NCBI RefSeq assembly: GCF_001015195.1
Contig: NZ_LDES01000050.1
Location: 1 to 45,759, forward strand
Source of the DNA: Sphingomonas sp. Y57
GTDB taxonomy: Bacteria; Pseudomonadota; Alphaproteobacteria; Sphingomonadales; Sphingomonadaceae
DNA: 45,759 bases
Direction: 5' to 3'
The notes under the pieces were generated by a model. The model saw only the letters and a list, made by a program, of their open reading frames with translations. It had not been told where the DNA came from and searched no databases. The first letter of the stretch is position 1. Each line of letters begins with the position of its first letter. Below, piece by piece: positions 31,562 to 39,635 of this stretch. The position numbers and the translations under genes were made by a program.

Positions 31562-33736
31562 TCAGAAATCCCTGCCGACCGAGAAGCCGAAGGTCCGGGG
31601 GCGCGGCTGCGCGGTCTGCCCAGTGACGCCAGCCCGGATGATCCCCCGCTCATCGGTGAGGTTCCGGCCGAAAATCGAGAAATCCCAGCCGCGATAATCG
31701 AAGCCGCCCACGGCATTGATGAAATCGACCGGCGGGGCGATACCCTGCGGCGGGTTTATGATCGCCGAGCGTCGCAGCGTCTGGATCGACTTGCCCTTCC
31801 GATTATATTCGACGCGCAGATATCCCGGCATATCGGCAGCGAGGTCGAACGCGTAGGTCGCGTGCGCCGAAATGCTGTATTTGGGCACGAAGTTGATCGG
31901 ATCGCCTATGTCGTACGGCGAAGCCGAACTCGTTCGGGTGATCTTCGTGTCGGTCACGTCGCCGGCGAAGCCGAACGTCCACGCCCGCGTCGGGCGCAAT
32001 ATGATGTTCCATTCGACGCCTTGAAGCCGGGCGCGTTGATCATTGGTGGTGAACTGGATCGGAGTGACGCCGTCGACCGGGCTGATGACCACCGAATCGT
32101 CCTGCATGTCGGTATAGTCGGTGTAGAAGAATGCGACATCGAGGCTGAGCGCGCGATCCAACAAATAGGTCTTCGCACCCGCCTCATAGGACATCACGCG
32201 TTCCGGCTTGTAGGTCGGCGGAGCGCCGAGCGGAATATTGGCCGGCGAGTTGAAGCCGCCGCTGCGGGCGCCGTCGCCGATATTCACATAGAGGTGGACG
32301 TCATCGACGGGTTCATAGGAGGAGTAGACCCGGAACGACGTATTGTTGAAGCTGGCCTTCTGATAGCTCGCCGCCTTCGCGGCACGATCGAAGGACTCGC
32401 GCTTGTCGTGGAAGTAGCGCAGACCGGCGCCGATCTTCAGGCGGCGGCTGATCGCGTAGGAGGCGTCGCCATAGAAGGCGAGGCTGTCCGATGTCGAAGT
32501 CGGCGCCGATCCGGCGGTGATCCCGGTCAACATCGTACCGTCAGGCCCGACATAGTCATAGCCCGAGCGCCACTCGCGCGAGATCGATGCCTCCTTATAG
32601 AAGGCGCCGATTGTCCAGGCGAACGGGCCAGCCCCAGCGGAAGTGAGCCGCAACTCCTGCGAGGTGATCTTCGCATTCTGGACATAGTCCCGGAAATAGA
32701 CTTCGAGGCTTGGCGTGGGAGCGCCCAAAACCTGCGTGAACGCCTGGACGCTGTCGAGATCGGCGCGGGAGGTTGAGCTCAGCAGTTCCGCGACGCCGAG
32801 ATCATATTTGGCCGTCAGATTGTACAACTCGTAATTGTCGGTGAAATCCGTTGGACCGTTCCGGTTCCAGCTCACTCCGTCGAACCACTGCGCCTGGAGG
32901 AAGTTGCTCTCCTTTCGTGGGCCGATGTTGACGATGTTGGATCCGCCGCCATCATTGCGATGCACCACGGCCATAGCCTTAACCTCAAGCTTTTCGGTCG
33001 GACGCAGCAGCAGTTTCGCTCGGATATTGAACACCTCGTTGTCGTTGATGTTCTTGGCGCCGGTCGACGGGCGGTCGATCCAGCCCCCCTTGTTCTCGTA
33101 CGTCCCGGCGATGCGGAGCCCGGCGATGTCGTCGACGAGCGGCACATTGAGGATGCCCACGACTTCCTGGCTCGATCCGCCATCAGCCGTGTCGTAGAAG
33201 GTGCCGGCCAAACGGCCGCTGACACCGGACAGGTCGGGATCCTTGGTGATGTAGCGAATGGCCCCGCCCACGGCGCCCTCACCAAAAAGCGTACCTTGCG
33301 GCCCCTTGAGCACCTCCACTCGTTCGAGATCAGTGGTCCTGAGATCGATATAGGACTGATTGAAGCCGTCCTGAGCACCGCTCACCGGCATCTCGTCGAA
33401 ATAGATGCCCGTGAGCGAAGAAGAGCCGCGCTCGCTGCCGAGCCCGCGAATGACCACGATCTGACGCCCCGGACCGGTCTCGGCGACTGCCAGCCCAGGA
33501 ACCGCGAACGACAGATCCTGTGTGTTCATGATCCGCGTCTGCTCGAGTTCGGCACCTGATTTCGCTGTGATGCTGATGGGAACATCCTTGATGCTCTCCA
33601 CCCTCTTCTGCGCCGTGACGACGATCTCGCCATCCATTGCCGCCTCGGAGTCCGCCACTGGCGCCTGCGCCCGTGCGACGCTCGCGACGGAGAGCGCGAT
33701 GATGGCCGCGCTCCAGAATAATTTCGACCGAATCAT
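31562..33736 (-). CDS. TonB-dependent receptor, cluster 2
   Basis: A 724-residue outer-membrane receptor. The signal peptide is 'MIRSKLFWSAAIIALSVASV' with cleavage after 'ARA'. A TonB-box-like 'GEIVVTAQKRVESIKDVPIS', the plug ('VEVLKGPQGTLFGEGAVGGA') and a barrel ending 'GFSVGRDF' follow. ATGs at 33742 and 33736 are both in frame. AAGGGGG lies directly before the first and about seven bases before the second, so 33736 is preferred (the same arrangement as the receptor at 273). It is the first gene of the operon through dadA and diverges from an AraC regulator. Confidence 0.9.
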   Translation of the reverse strand: MIRSKLFWSAAIIALSVASVARAQAPVADSEAAMDGEIVVTAQKRVESIKDVPISITAKSGAELEQTRIMNTQDLSFAVPGLAVAETGPGRQIVVIRGLGSERGSSSLTGIYFDEMPVSGAQDGFNQSYIDLRTTDLERVEVLKGPQGTLFGEGAVGGAIRYITKDPDLSGVSGRLAGTFYDTADGGSSQEVVGILNVPLVDDIAGLRIAGTYENKGGWIDRPSTGAKNINDNEVFNIRAKLLLRPTEKLEVKAMAVVHRNDGGGSNIVNIGPRKESNFLQAQWFDGVSWNRNGPTDFTDNYELYNLTAKYDLGVAELLSSTSRADLDSVQAFTQVLGAPTPSLEVYFRDYVQNAKITSQELRLTSAGAGPFAWTIGAFYKEASISREWRSGYDYVGPDGTMLTGITAGSAPTSTSDSLAFYGDASYAISRRLKIGAGLRYFHDKRESFDRAAKAASYQKASFNNTSFRVYSSYEPVDDVHLYVNIGDGARSGGFNSPANIPLGAPPTYKPERVMSYEAGAKTYLLDRALSLDVAFFYTDYTDMQDDSVVISPVDGVTPIQFTTNDQRARLQGVEWNIILRPTRAWTFGFAGDVTDTKITRTSSASPYDIGDPINFVPKYSISAHATYAFDLAADMPGYLRVEYNRKGKSIQTLRRSAIINPPQGIAPPVDFINAVGGFDYRGWDFSIFGRNLTDERGIIRAGVTGQTAQPRPRTFGFSVGRDF

Positions 33737-33990
33737 CTGCATGCCCCCTTCTCATCTATAATGCAGCGCCGCCGATCGACTATGTCCTGGCGGCAGCTCC
33801 GCGAGATGTTCTTACCGATTTGTTACCTCGCTGTTTTTGGCGCGCGTTCAGAAACCTTAGGCCAACGTCCCACGTCCGTCCCGATGGCTATCGTTGCCGG
33901 CCAGGTCGGTGTAGAACGCCTTCACGCGATGTGCATTGGATCGGCGGCAGCAGGTTACCGGACAGGCTGCGTCGGCTGACTGAAAGGTCC

Positions 33991-34992
33991 ATGGCCTTGA
34001 ACCTCGTCCCATCTTCTTCTGAAGGCACATCTGGAACCCTGCGCTTGCCGGTGGGCATGATCTTTCAGGATAGCAGGTTCGACCGGCCGGATATCATGCC
34101 GGATCGGGGGCATTTGCTACAGCGGAGCATCAGTTCCAGCACCGTGGACATGGTGATTGCCGATCAAGTCTACGGCTCGGATTATCACGTCGACAGCTGG
34201 GGTCCCAATCTTCTGAAGCTTTCCTTCATCGAGAAGGGGGCCTTCGATCTCGAATTCGGCACCCGCACGCTTTCGACCAGCCTTGATCGACGCGCGCTAC
34301 TGATCGCGCAACCGGAAGGGCTGATCAAACGGCAGCGCAACTATGTCGATGCCGAGCACCGCTGTGTCACATTGATCTTCACCCCCCGCTTCATCGCCGA
34401 GACCCTCTCCGCTCTTCAGACGGGCCCGCAGAGCATTTTGCGGGAGTTCGCGGACGGACGGGTGACCGATCTTCATATCGAGAATCACGTCATGAATGGA
34501 CAGATGATCGATTGCCTTGCGACGATCGTGCGTACCGATCTGAACGATCCGCTTTCCGGCATGCTGCTGGAATCGAAAGTCCTCGAACTGCTTTATTGTT
34601 TTTTTCGGCAGCTAAGTTCGGGCTCGGGCGGCGGCTGTCCACCGGGGCAAGATGCTCCGTTGCTTCGAGAACGTTCCCGGCTCCGCGACGCCAAGGAGGT
34701 GCTCGATGCCGAGTTCAGGAAGCCGCCGAGCCTCGAGGAACTGGGGCGCATGGTCGGAATGAGCCGCACAAAATTCGCGACCTCGTTCAAACAGGAGTTT
34801 GGGACGACAATCGGGGAATATTGCCATTCGCTGCGCATGAATCATGCCCGGTCCCTTACCCGGGATCATTCGATCTCTTTCAGCGAGGTCGCTTATCAAG
34901 TCGGCTATGAGCACCAGAGCAGCTTTTCGCAAGCCTATCGATGCTTCTTTGGAGTCACTCCCAAGGAGGACCGACATCGTCGGGACTCCTGA
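33991..34992 (+). CDS. AraC family transcriptional regulator (PchR-like)
   Basis: A 333-residue protein with an N-terminal ligand-binding region and a C-terminal AraC double HTH (about 230-328). The HTH region includes 'PPSLEELGRMVGMSRTKFAT' and 'ISFSEVAYQVGYEHQSSFSQ', then 'AYRCFFGVTPKE'. The HTH style and the position next to a TonB receptor recall PchR, the pyochelin-sensing activator of its receptor gene. AAAGG lies about four bases before ATG 33991; the open frame further upstream lacks family likeness. It probably activates the divergent receptor operon, with its sites in the 254-bp gap. Confidence 0.85.
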   Translation: MALNLVPSSSEGTSGTLRLPVGMIFQDSRFDRPDIMPDRGHLLQRSISSSTVDMVIADQVYGSDYHVDSWGPNLLKLSFIEKGAFDLEFGTRTLSTSLDRRALLIAQPEGLIKRQRNYVDAEHRCVTLIFTPRFIAETLSALQTGPQSILREFADGRVTDLHIENHVMNGQMIDCLATIVRTDLNDPLSGMLLESKVLELLYCFFRQLSSGSGGGCPPGQDAPLLRERSRLRDAKEVLDAEFRKPPSLEELGRMVGMSRTKFATSFKQEFGTTIGEYCHSLRMNHARSLTRDHSISFSEVAYQVGYEHQSSFSQAYRCFFGVTPKEDRHRRDS

Positions 34993-35098
34993 ATGCGGAC
35001 TACTGCTGCTGCCATCGTCCAACACCATATAGGGCGCGAGAAGAGGCCGCCCTTCCTCTGCGGAGCGGCCAGCGGGTCAGATGTGCGGGCCTTGATTT

Positions 35099-35131
35099 TT
35101 AGCCACGTGCAAGACCCGCATTGGTGACTAG
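35099..35131 (-). pseudogene. Detached 3' end of an alpha/beta hydrolase gene
   Basis: The minus strand from the CTAG at 35131 reads 'LVTNAGLARG' then TAA. It joins in frame with the hydrolase fragment at 37396-37630 ('ELRKAGVELETF') if both IS elements are removed, restoring a typical alpha/beta-hydrolase end where 'NAGH' would carry the catalytic His (here Leu). Confidence 0.5.
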
Positions 35132-35203
35132 GGCCCAAACCCAATCAGCCTCTTGAAACGATGCCGCCTTCTTGATTCACGGTGCGCGTGATGGAGGGGG
35201 TGG

Positions 35204-35623
35204 TTGATGGCGTTATTCTGGTTATCCGACGAGGCGGGGGCGGCGATCGAACCACATCTGCCGAAGAACCAGCCTGGTGCGCGACGGGTGGATGACCGGC
35301 GGGTGATCTCTGGCATTCTGCACGTGCTGAAGGTGGGCTGTCGCTGGTGCGATTGCCCGGCGGATTACGGCCCTTCGACGACCATCTACAATCGCTTCAA
35401 CCGCTGGTCGCGGCGGGGGTTCTGGTTGAAGCTGCTCGCCGCGTTGGTCGATGTAGGCGTGGTGACGAAAAGCACCGCGATCGACAGCACCTACATCAAA
35501 ATCCAGCGGGCCGCGTTCGGCGCAAAAGGGGGCGACAGGCGCAAGCGATCGGGCGTTCGCGTGGCGGCTGGACCACGAAGATCCATGCGCTCACCGACGT
35601 CATCGGTCGTCCCTATGCGTTGA
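35204..35623 (+). CDS. IS5-family transposase, first ORF
   Basis: It starts 'MALFWLSDEAGAAIEPHLPK' and includes the DUF4096 helical domain ('RRVISGILHVLKVGCRWCDC', 'YNRFNRWSRRGFW') and the first catalytic Asp in 'TAIDSTYIK'. Family likeness stops near the A4G5 tract at 35524-35532, the likely -1 frameshift site that joins it to the second ORF; the residues after that point are translated out of the family's frame. Confidence 0.8.
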   Translation: MMALFWLSDEAGAAIEPHLPKNQPGARRVDDRRVISGILHVLKVGCRWCDCPADYGPSTTIYNRFNRWSRRGFWLKLLAALVDVGVVTKSTAIDSTYIKIQRAAFGAKGGDRRKRSGVRVAAGPRRSMRSPTSSVVPMR

Positions 35624-35958
35624 TGCTGACCCCGGGCAACGTCAGTGACGTGAAGGCCGCGCCCGCTCTCCTCGAACAGGCCGGCCCCATGCGATACCTG
35701 CTCGGCGACAAGGGCTACGACGCCGACAGCTTACGTCGTAGCCTACGAGATGCAGGCACCACGCCGGTCATCCCAGGACGACGAAATCGGAAGCGAGCTA
35801 TCCGCTACGACAAGCAGCGATACCGCGGTCGACACCTCATCGAAAACGCCTTCTGCCGCCTCAAAGACTTCCGCCGCGTCGCCACCCGCTACGACAAGCT
35901 CGCCTACAACTTCCTGTCGGCCGTCGCGCTCGCGACTGCCGTTGCGTTCTGGCTGTGA
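35347..35958 (+). CDS. IS5-family transposase, second ORF (DDE part)
   Basis: Family-like from about 35535 ('RSRGGWTTKIHALTDVIGRP'), in the -1 frame relative to the first ORF. It carries the second Asp in 'LLGDKGYDAD' and the Glu in 'LIENAFCRLKDF', and ends 'RVATRYDKLAYNFLSAVALA' then 'TAVAFWL'. With the first ORF the DDE set is complete, so this copy may be functional by programmed -1 frameshifting, as usual for the IS427 group. Confidence 0.8.
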   Translation: MRLPGGLRPFDDHLQSLQPLVAAGVLVEAARRVGRCRRGDEKHRDRQHLHQNPAGRVRRKRGRQAQAIGRSRGGWTTKIHALTDVIGRPYALMLTPGNVSDVKAAPALLEQAGPMRYLLGDKGYDADSLRRSLRDAGTTPVIPGRRNRKRAIRYDKQRYRGRHLIENAFCRLKDFRRVATRYDKLAYNFLSAVALATAVAFWL

Positions 35959-35975
35959 ATGAGTCCGAGCCCTAG

Positions 35976-37395
35976 CACTACTTTGGCAGATTTTTAGGAT
36001 GGATGATTTTGCGGCAATGCGGACATTTGCCAGACGGCGGCTTGGTGAGTGTGTCGAGAATTGCTTGCCGCACGGCTGGCAGGCTTGGTTGTGGCGGAGG
36101 TCCAGGGATTCTTTTTCCCCCCTTCGGCCTGTTTGAGCCGCCGGGCTTGCAGGAAAGCGAGAGCGATCATGCACATGAGGCAGTGCCTGTGCAGCCCCTG
36201 CTATGATCGTCCTTCGAAGTGATCGAGGCCGAGTTCTTCTTTGAGTTGTTGATGCGCCTGCTCGCAGACCCAACGCGCCTTGATGGCGCCGGCGAGTGCT
36301 TTGACCGGCGTATTGGCGGGCAGGTTCGACAGATAATATTTGCGCTCACCGCTTGAGCGATGTTCGCCGACAAGCCACGCCTCTTCGCCCGACAGATGCT
36401 GGGCGCCCATATCGTGGATGCGCTTGGGTGGTCCATCGGCGACACGCACGCGAACGGCGGCGAACCTTGCCGCAAGCTTGCCCTTGGTTCCTTTGCGCCA
36501 ACTGAGCTTCTGCCACCTGGCGCCCTCCAGCATGGCCTTTGCCGTTACAGACTTCGTGTCGGGGATATGGCGCTGGCGGGGACGACCGCGCGCGGCGACA
36601 GGGAATATCATGGCGACATCGACCGGATAGACCTTCTGCTTGTAGGGGATGCCCACCGCCCAGAGAAGGCCACGCTCGGAGAGGCCCTTCCGGAATGGTC
36701 CGGACAGCCCATAACCAGCATCCGCCAGCACACAGCCGAAGCGGACGCCGCCCGACCGCACGCGGTCGATCTCCGCCAGCGCAATCTCGGGTTTGGTCCG
36801 GTAATCCCGCCGATCTTCGGGTACTTTGGCCCGATCAAGCCGGGTGGGATCGCTGGTCCAGCCCTCAGGCAGAAACAGACGCAAACCGACCATGACAGGC
36901 ACTTCGCGCGACGCCAGCGTCAACGATACCAGCGTCTGGCAGTTGGCGTTCTTGCCGAGCGCGGAGGCGTATTGCGACGCCACGCCCACCGAACCGCGGC
37001 CCTTCTTCGGCAATGCCGTGTCGTCAATGATGAGCCAGGCATCATCTCCGCCCACCTGGCTGTCGGCCTGCGCCAGCAGCACCGTCTCCAGCGGCTCGGT
37101 GTTCCACACCCCGCTCGCCACAAAATGATGGAGTTGGTCGTAGCTGACCGCGCCGTCGCGCGCGGCCATCGGCTGCACGCTCTTGCGATCACCAGGACCG
37201 ATCAGCCCCGCAACGTAGCTCGGACATATCCGTCCGCGTGTCTTGTGCCCAAGAGCAGACACAAAGGGCGTCAGCCACTTCTCCAGGTCTTTGCGCCAGT
37301 CGTCGTCCATCGCCAGCCTCCACAAGCTGGCTCCCCATGAATCACCGATCCACTGAAAAGGGAATCCTCAAAATCAAAAATCTGCCAAAGTAGTG
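35976..37395 (-). mobile_element. IS701-family insertion sequence
   Basis: Perfect inverted ends (CACTACTTTGGCAGATTTTT at the left and its complement at the right) flank a 1420-bp element. Both sides carry CTAG (35972-35975 and 37396-37399), a 4-bp target duplication fitting the YTAR preference of the family. It carries one transposase gene, interrupted by an amber codon. Confidence 0.88.
35994..37310 (-). pseudogene. IS701-family transposase with premature amber codon
   Basis: The frame starts at ATG 37310 after GGAGG ('MDDDWRKDLEKWLTPFVSAL'). It contains 'LIIDDTALPKKGRGSVGVAS', 'VLADAGYGLSGPFRKGLSER' and 'CEQAHQQLKEELGLDHFEGR', all typical of IS701 DDE transposases. At 36201-36203 the codon is TAG, where the family normally has Trp before 'QGLHRH'. 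In the same frame 'QGLHRHCLMCMIALAFLQAR' follows and continues to TAA at 35994. A single G-to-A change explains the loss of the last 68 residues, including the C-terminal helix, so the copy is probably inactive. Confidence 0.8.
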
Positions 37396-37630
37396 CTAGG
37401 AAGGTTTCGAGCTCGACGCCCGCTTTGCGCAGCTCATCAACAAGACACAAAGCCTGCGTCGGCGGACAGATCTGATCGGAGCGACCGTCGACAATCTGGA
37501 TGGGAATGGTGCCCAATATGGCTGCATGTCGATGATTGGGTTGGGGCGCAGAACGGACCGTTGCCACGATCATTTCGGCAACGACACGGCCGCGGAAGAC
37601 CGCCTCTCGCCAGGGATCCAAGACAACCAT
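37396..37630 (-). pseudogene. Alpha/beta hydrolase fragment cut by two IS elements
   Basis: The minus-strand frame includes 'ILGTIPIQIVDGRSDQICPP' and 'ELRKAGVELETF', the usual acid-residue strand and following helix of a prolyl-oligopeptidase/dienelactone-hydrolase-like C-terminus. The frame begins just after an in-frame stop, so the N-terminal part with the nucleophile is already lost. At CTAG (37396-37399) the gene is cut, and its last ten codons lie at 35099-35131. The remaining 37631-37760 shows nothing recognisable. Confidence 0.45.
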
Positions 37631-37760
37631 ATGATATTATCCGACAATTTTCGTCAAAACAACCGAATGAAATCAGATGCTTGTGGGCGCTGGATGGTCC
37701 TGTCCTGACACCGAGACCCGCCTTGGACTAAGAACGCGTTTCGATGATATTCCAGTGCAT

Positions 37761-39074
37761 CTATGAATCGATCACCGTTGGTAGGGCGGGGTTCTCCAAA
37801 AGCCGACCGCGCTCAAGCCATTCGATGATGCCGTCCCGCTGCTTGCCCTTGCCGGCGCGAACCGCGTCGAGGATGACGGTCGAAATCTTCTCCTGCTGCT
37901 TGCGGAGGTGATCCTCCATGATCGCCATGATCGTGATGTATTCCTCGTTCACCCCCGGCAGCGCGTGGTTCATCAATATCTTGACGTCGAGCGACGGCAC
38001 GAGCGCGGCCTGACCACAGGTTCGGAAGCTTTGGCGCAGATCGTTCGCCCATTTCGACAGAACCGCCCGATCCTCCTTGTGTTCGACCATGTGGCCCGAC
38101 GCGCTGTCCGCGGCAAAAATCCACCGGGCGTTTTCGGGGTGCATCCGACGAGACAATCGGATCGCCCGGATCAGGCATCGTACCATCGGCGCAGATAGCG
38201 GGATGTCGAAGGCCTTCTTCGCCCCGCCTTTTGGCGCGGGGATATGCAATACACGCCGTCTGAAATCGAGATGGGCGACCTCAGCGCGCTTGAGCGCGTC
38301 GGGCCGGCAGCCCGACAGCAGGCTGAAGAGGTGGAACTCACGCCGGAGAGGGTTCTCGAGCGCATACAACTCTTCGAACCAGCGGGGCAGGTCGCGCGGC
38401 CCCATCCCAGTGTTGCGTCTCGTCTCCTCGTTCCAGTCGATCGCGTCGACCGGGTTGCCTGCAGGCAGGCTGCGATCCTTGCGCCGAGCATGATTATAGA
38501 TCGCCCGTAACGTCCGCATGGCGCCGTTGGCGATATATGGGCCGTTTTTCTCTGTGAGCCTGTCGTGCTTCTGGGCGACGATGTCGGGTTCGTCGCCAAG
38601 TTCGCGCAGCGGCTTGTTGGCCCACCCCTTGAACAGACGCTCGACATGGTCCCGGTAGCTCTCGATCGTGCGAGCCGATCGGCCTTTGCGTTCCAAGGCC
38701 ACACGGTAACGATCCCAAGCCTCGCCAAGAGTGACGCCGACCTCCTTGGCGCTATCCGGATCTATCCCGGCCTCGATCGCCCGCTTCGCGGCTGCAGACT
38801 TGATCTCGCCCTTCGCAATCCCGCCGAGGACGATCATGGCCTCCTTGCGGGCGTCGCGCGCATTGATCTTGTCCGATCCGCCGAGCGCAACGCGCACGGT
38901 CTTCCGCTTCCGGTCAGTCCATGCATCGTATTGGACGGTGTAGGTCTTCTTGGCCCGACCAACGACGACAAAGAACCCTTTGAGTTCCTCATCGCGCACA
39001 ATGTACTGCCCCTTCTCGGCCGCGGGCAACTTCGCAACCGATTTGTCATTCAGAACCATCCGGTTTGTGACCAA
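37761..39074 (-). CDS. Tyrosine recombinase / integrase (P4-like, DUF4102 type)
   Basis: A 437-residue integrase. The N-terminal arm-binding part ('LNDKSVAKLPAAEKGQYIVR') and core-binding domain precede a catalytic domain with Arg in 'LLSGCRPDALKRAEV', 'NDLRQSFRT', 'KILMNHALPG' and the nucleophile Tyr in 'VNEEYI'. The usual His of the HxxR box is Asn here ('ANDLRQ'). TTG 39074 has GAGGG about nine bases upstream; ATG 39059 is the alternative. It is read away from the tRNA-Arg fragment at 39261-39305, as island integrases such as that of ICEclc are, so the element it moves should extend to the left. Confidence 0.85.
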   Translation of the reverse strand: MVTNRMVLNDKSVAKLPAAEKGQYIVRDEELKGFFVVVGRAKKTYTVQYDAWTDRKRKTVRVALGGSDKINARDARKEAMIVLGGIAKGEIKSAAAKRAIEAGIDPDSAKEVGVTLGEAWDRYRVALERKGRSARTIESYRDHVERLFKGWANKPLRELGDEPDIVAQKHDRLTEKNGPYIANGAMRTLRAIYNHARRKDRSLPAGNPVDAIDWNEETRRNTGMGPRDLPRWFEELYALENPLRREFHLFSLLSGCRPDALKRAEVAHLDFRRRVLHIPAPKGGAKKAFDIPLSAPMVRCLIRAIRLSRRMHPENARWIFAADSASGHMVEHKEDRAVLSKWANDLRQSFRTCGQAALVPSLDVKILMNHALPGVNEEYITIMAIMEDHLRKQQEKISTVILDAVRAGKGKQRDGIIEWLERGRLLENPALPTVIDS

Positions 39075-39260
39075 TGGGAATGCCCTCGTTTAAAACGGTG
39101 CTCGTACCTTAATACGGTGATTGTCAGCATGCGAGTTTGAGTGTCGATCTACGAGGAGATTGTACCACGCTCTATTAAATAAGCAAAATCAGTTCTTTAA
39201 ATGGAACCCGATCGTAGTTCAGCGTAGTCGAGCAAATCCTGTCGCACGCTCGATTTTCAA

Positions 39261-39305
39261 CTACGAATCTGAGGGTCGGACGTTCGAATCGTTCCGGGCG
39301 CGCCA
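39261..39305 (+). other. Attachment site: 3' end of a tRNA-Arg(ACG) gene
   Basis: These 45 bases read as a tRNA from the anticodon loop (CTACGAA, anticodon ACG) through the 3' anticodon stem TCTGA, variable loop GGGTC, T-arm GGACG-TTCGAAT-CGTTC, acceptor strand CGGGCGC, G and CCA. The 5' half of the tRNA is absent: the bases before it neither pair with the acceptor nor form the anticodon stem. A 3' tRNA piece about 190 bp from an integrase start is the expected attachment-site duplicate of an integrated element. Around it, 39075-39260 and 39306-39520 hold no gene I can recognise. Confidence 0.8.
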
Positions 39306-39520
39306 ATTTTCCAAACAAAATCAACCGCTTAGAGAGTTTCGCTCCGATAACGGAACGGCATCTCAGCGCGACGAAACGTGCATTTTTCCGGGGAAGTTTT
39401 TTCTGGGCGCTCCAGCGATGCCTATCGCAGGCGAGATAAACCCAGCGTTTTCCAGACCTTTGCCTGCTCGGCCAGCGCCCAAATCGGCGATTCCCTTACA
39501 ATAATGCACCGGGGAAGAAA

Positions 39521-39635
39521 TTATGCGACTTTCCGCATAATTTTTTACTTTATGCGGAATTCCGCTTTACCCCAGAACAAAATTGAACTAGCGGAATTCC
39601 GTATAATTATGGCTTTTATCCGGAATTCCGTATGG
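39521..39635. promoter_or_regulatory. hipBA promoter with four palindromic operators
   Basis: Four 20-bp sites share the pattern TTATNCG-GAATTC-CGNATAA: 39521-39540 (TTATGCG/CGCATAA, centre ACTTTC), 39550-39569, 39587-39606 and 39616-39635. Centres are 29, 37 and 29 bp apart. TATAAT at 39602-39607 is a good -10 box inside the third site, and the fourth covers the start codon of the antitoxin at 39632. This resembles the four TATCC-N8-GGATA sites that HipB binds in E. coli, with a different half-site. Autorepression by HipB/HipA is therefore likely. Confidence 0.75.

Larger units (their letters stand above)
35131..35972 (+). mobile_element. IS5-family (IS427-like) insertion sequence
   Basis: The ends GGGCCCAAACCCAATCAGCC (left) and the complement of GGGCTCGGACTCATTCACAGCC-like sequence (right; GAGTCCGAGCCC ending at 35972) form imperfect inverted repeats. 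The element is 842 bp with CTA to the left and TAG to the right, a TA/CTAG target. It encodes a frameshifted two-ORF transposase. Its right end directly touches the IS701 element's target CTAG. Confidence 0.8.

Noticed and set aside
33812-33827. TTACC repeated twice in front of the cluster 2 receptor, a possible fifth copy of the shared operator.
   Set aside because: The period is 11 bp rather than 10 and the hexamers differ (TTACCG, TTACCT). The divergent AraC regulator is the more likely controller there.
39212-39238. A D-arm-like stretch ('GTAGTTCAGC' and 'GAGCA') upstream of the tRNA-Arg 3' end, suggesting a complete tRNA.
   Set aside because: The spacing to the 3' end is too long, no matching acceptor 5' strand exists, and the anticodon stem cannot pair. 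Only the 3' half is credible.
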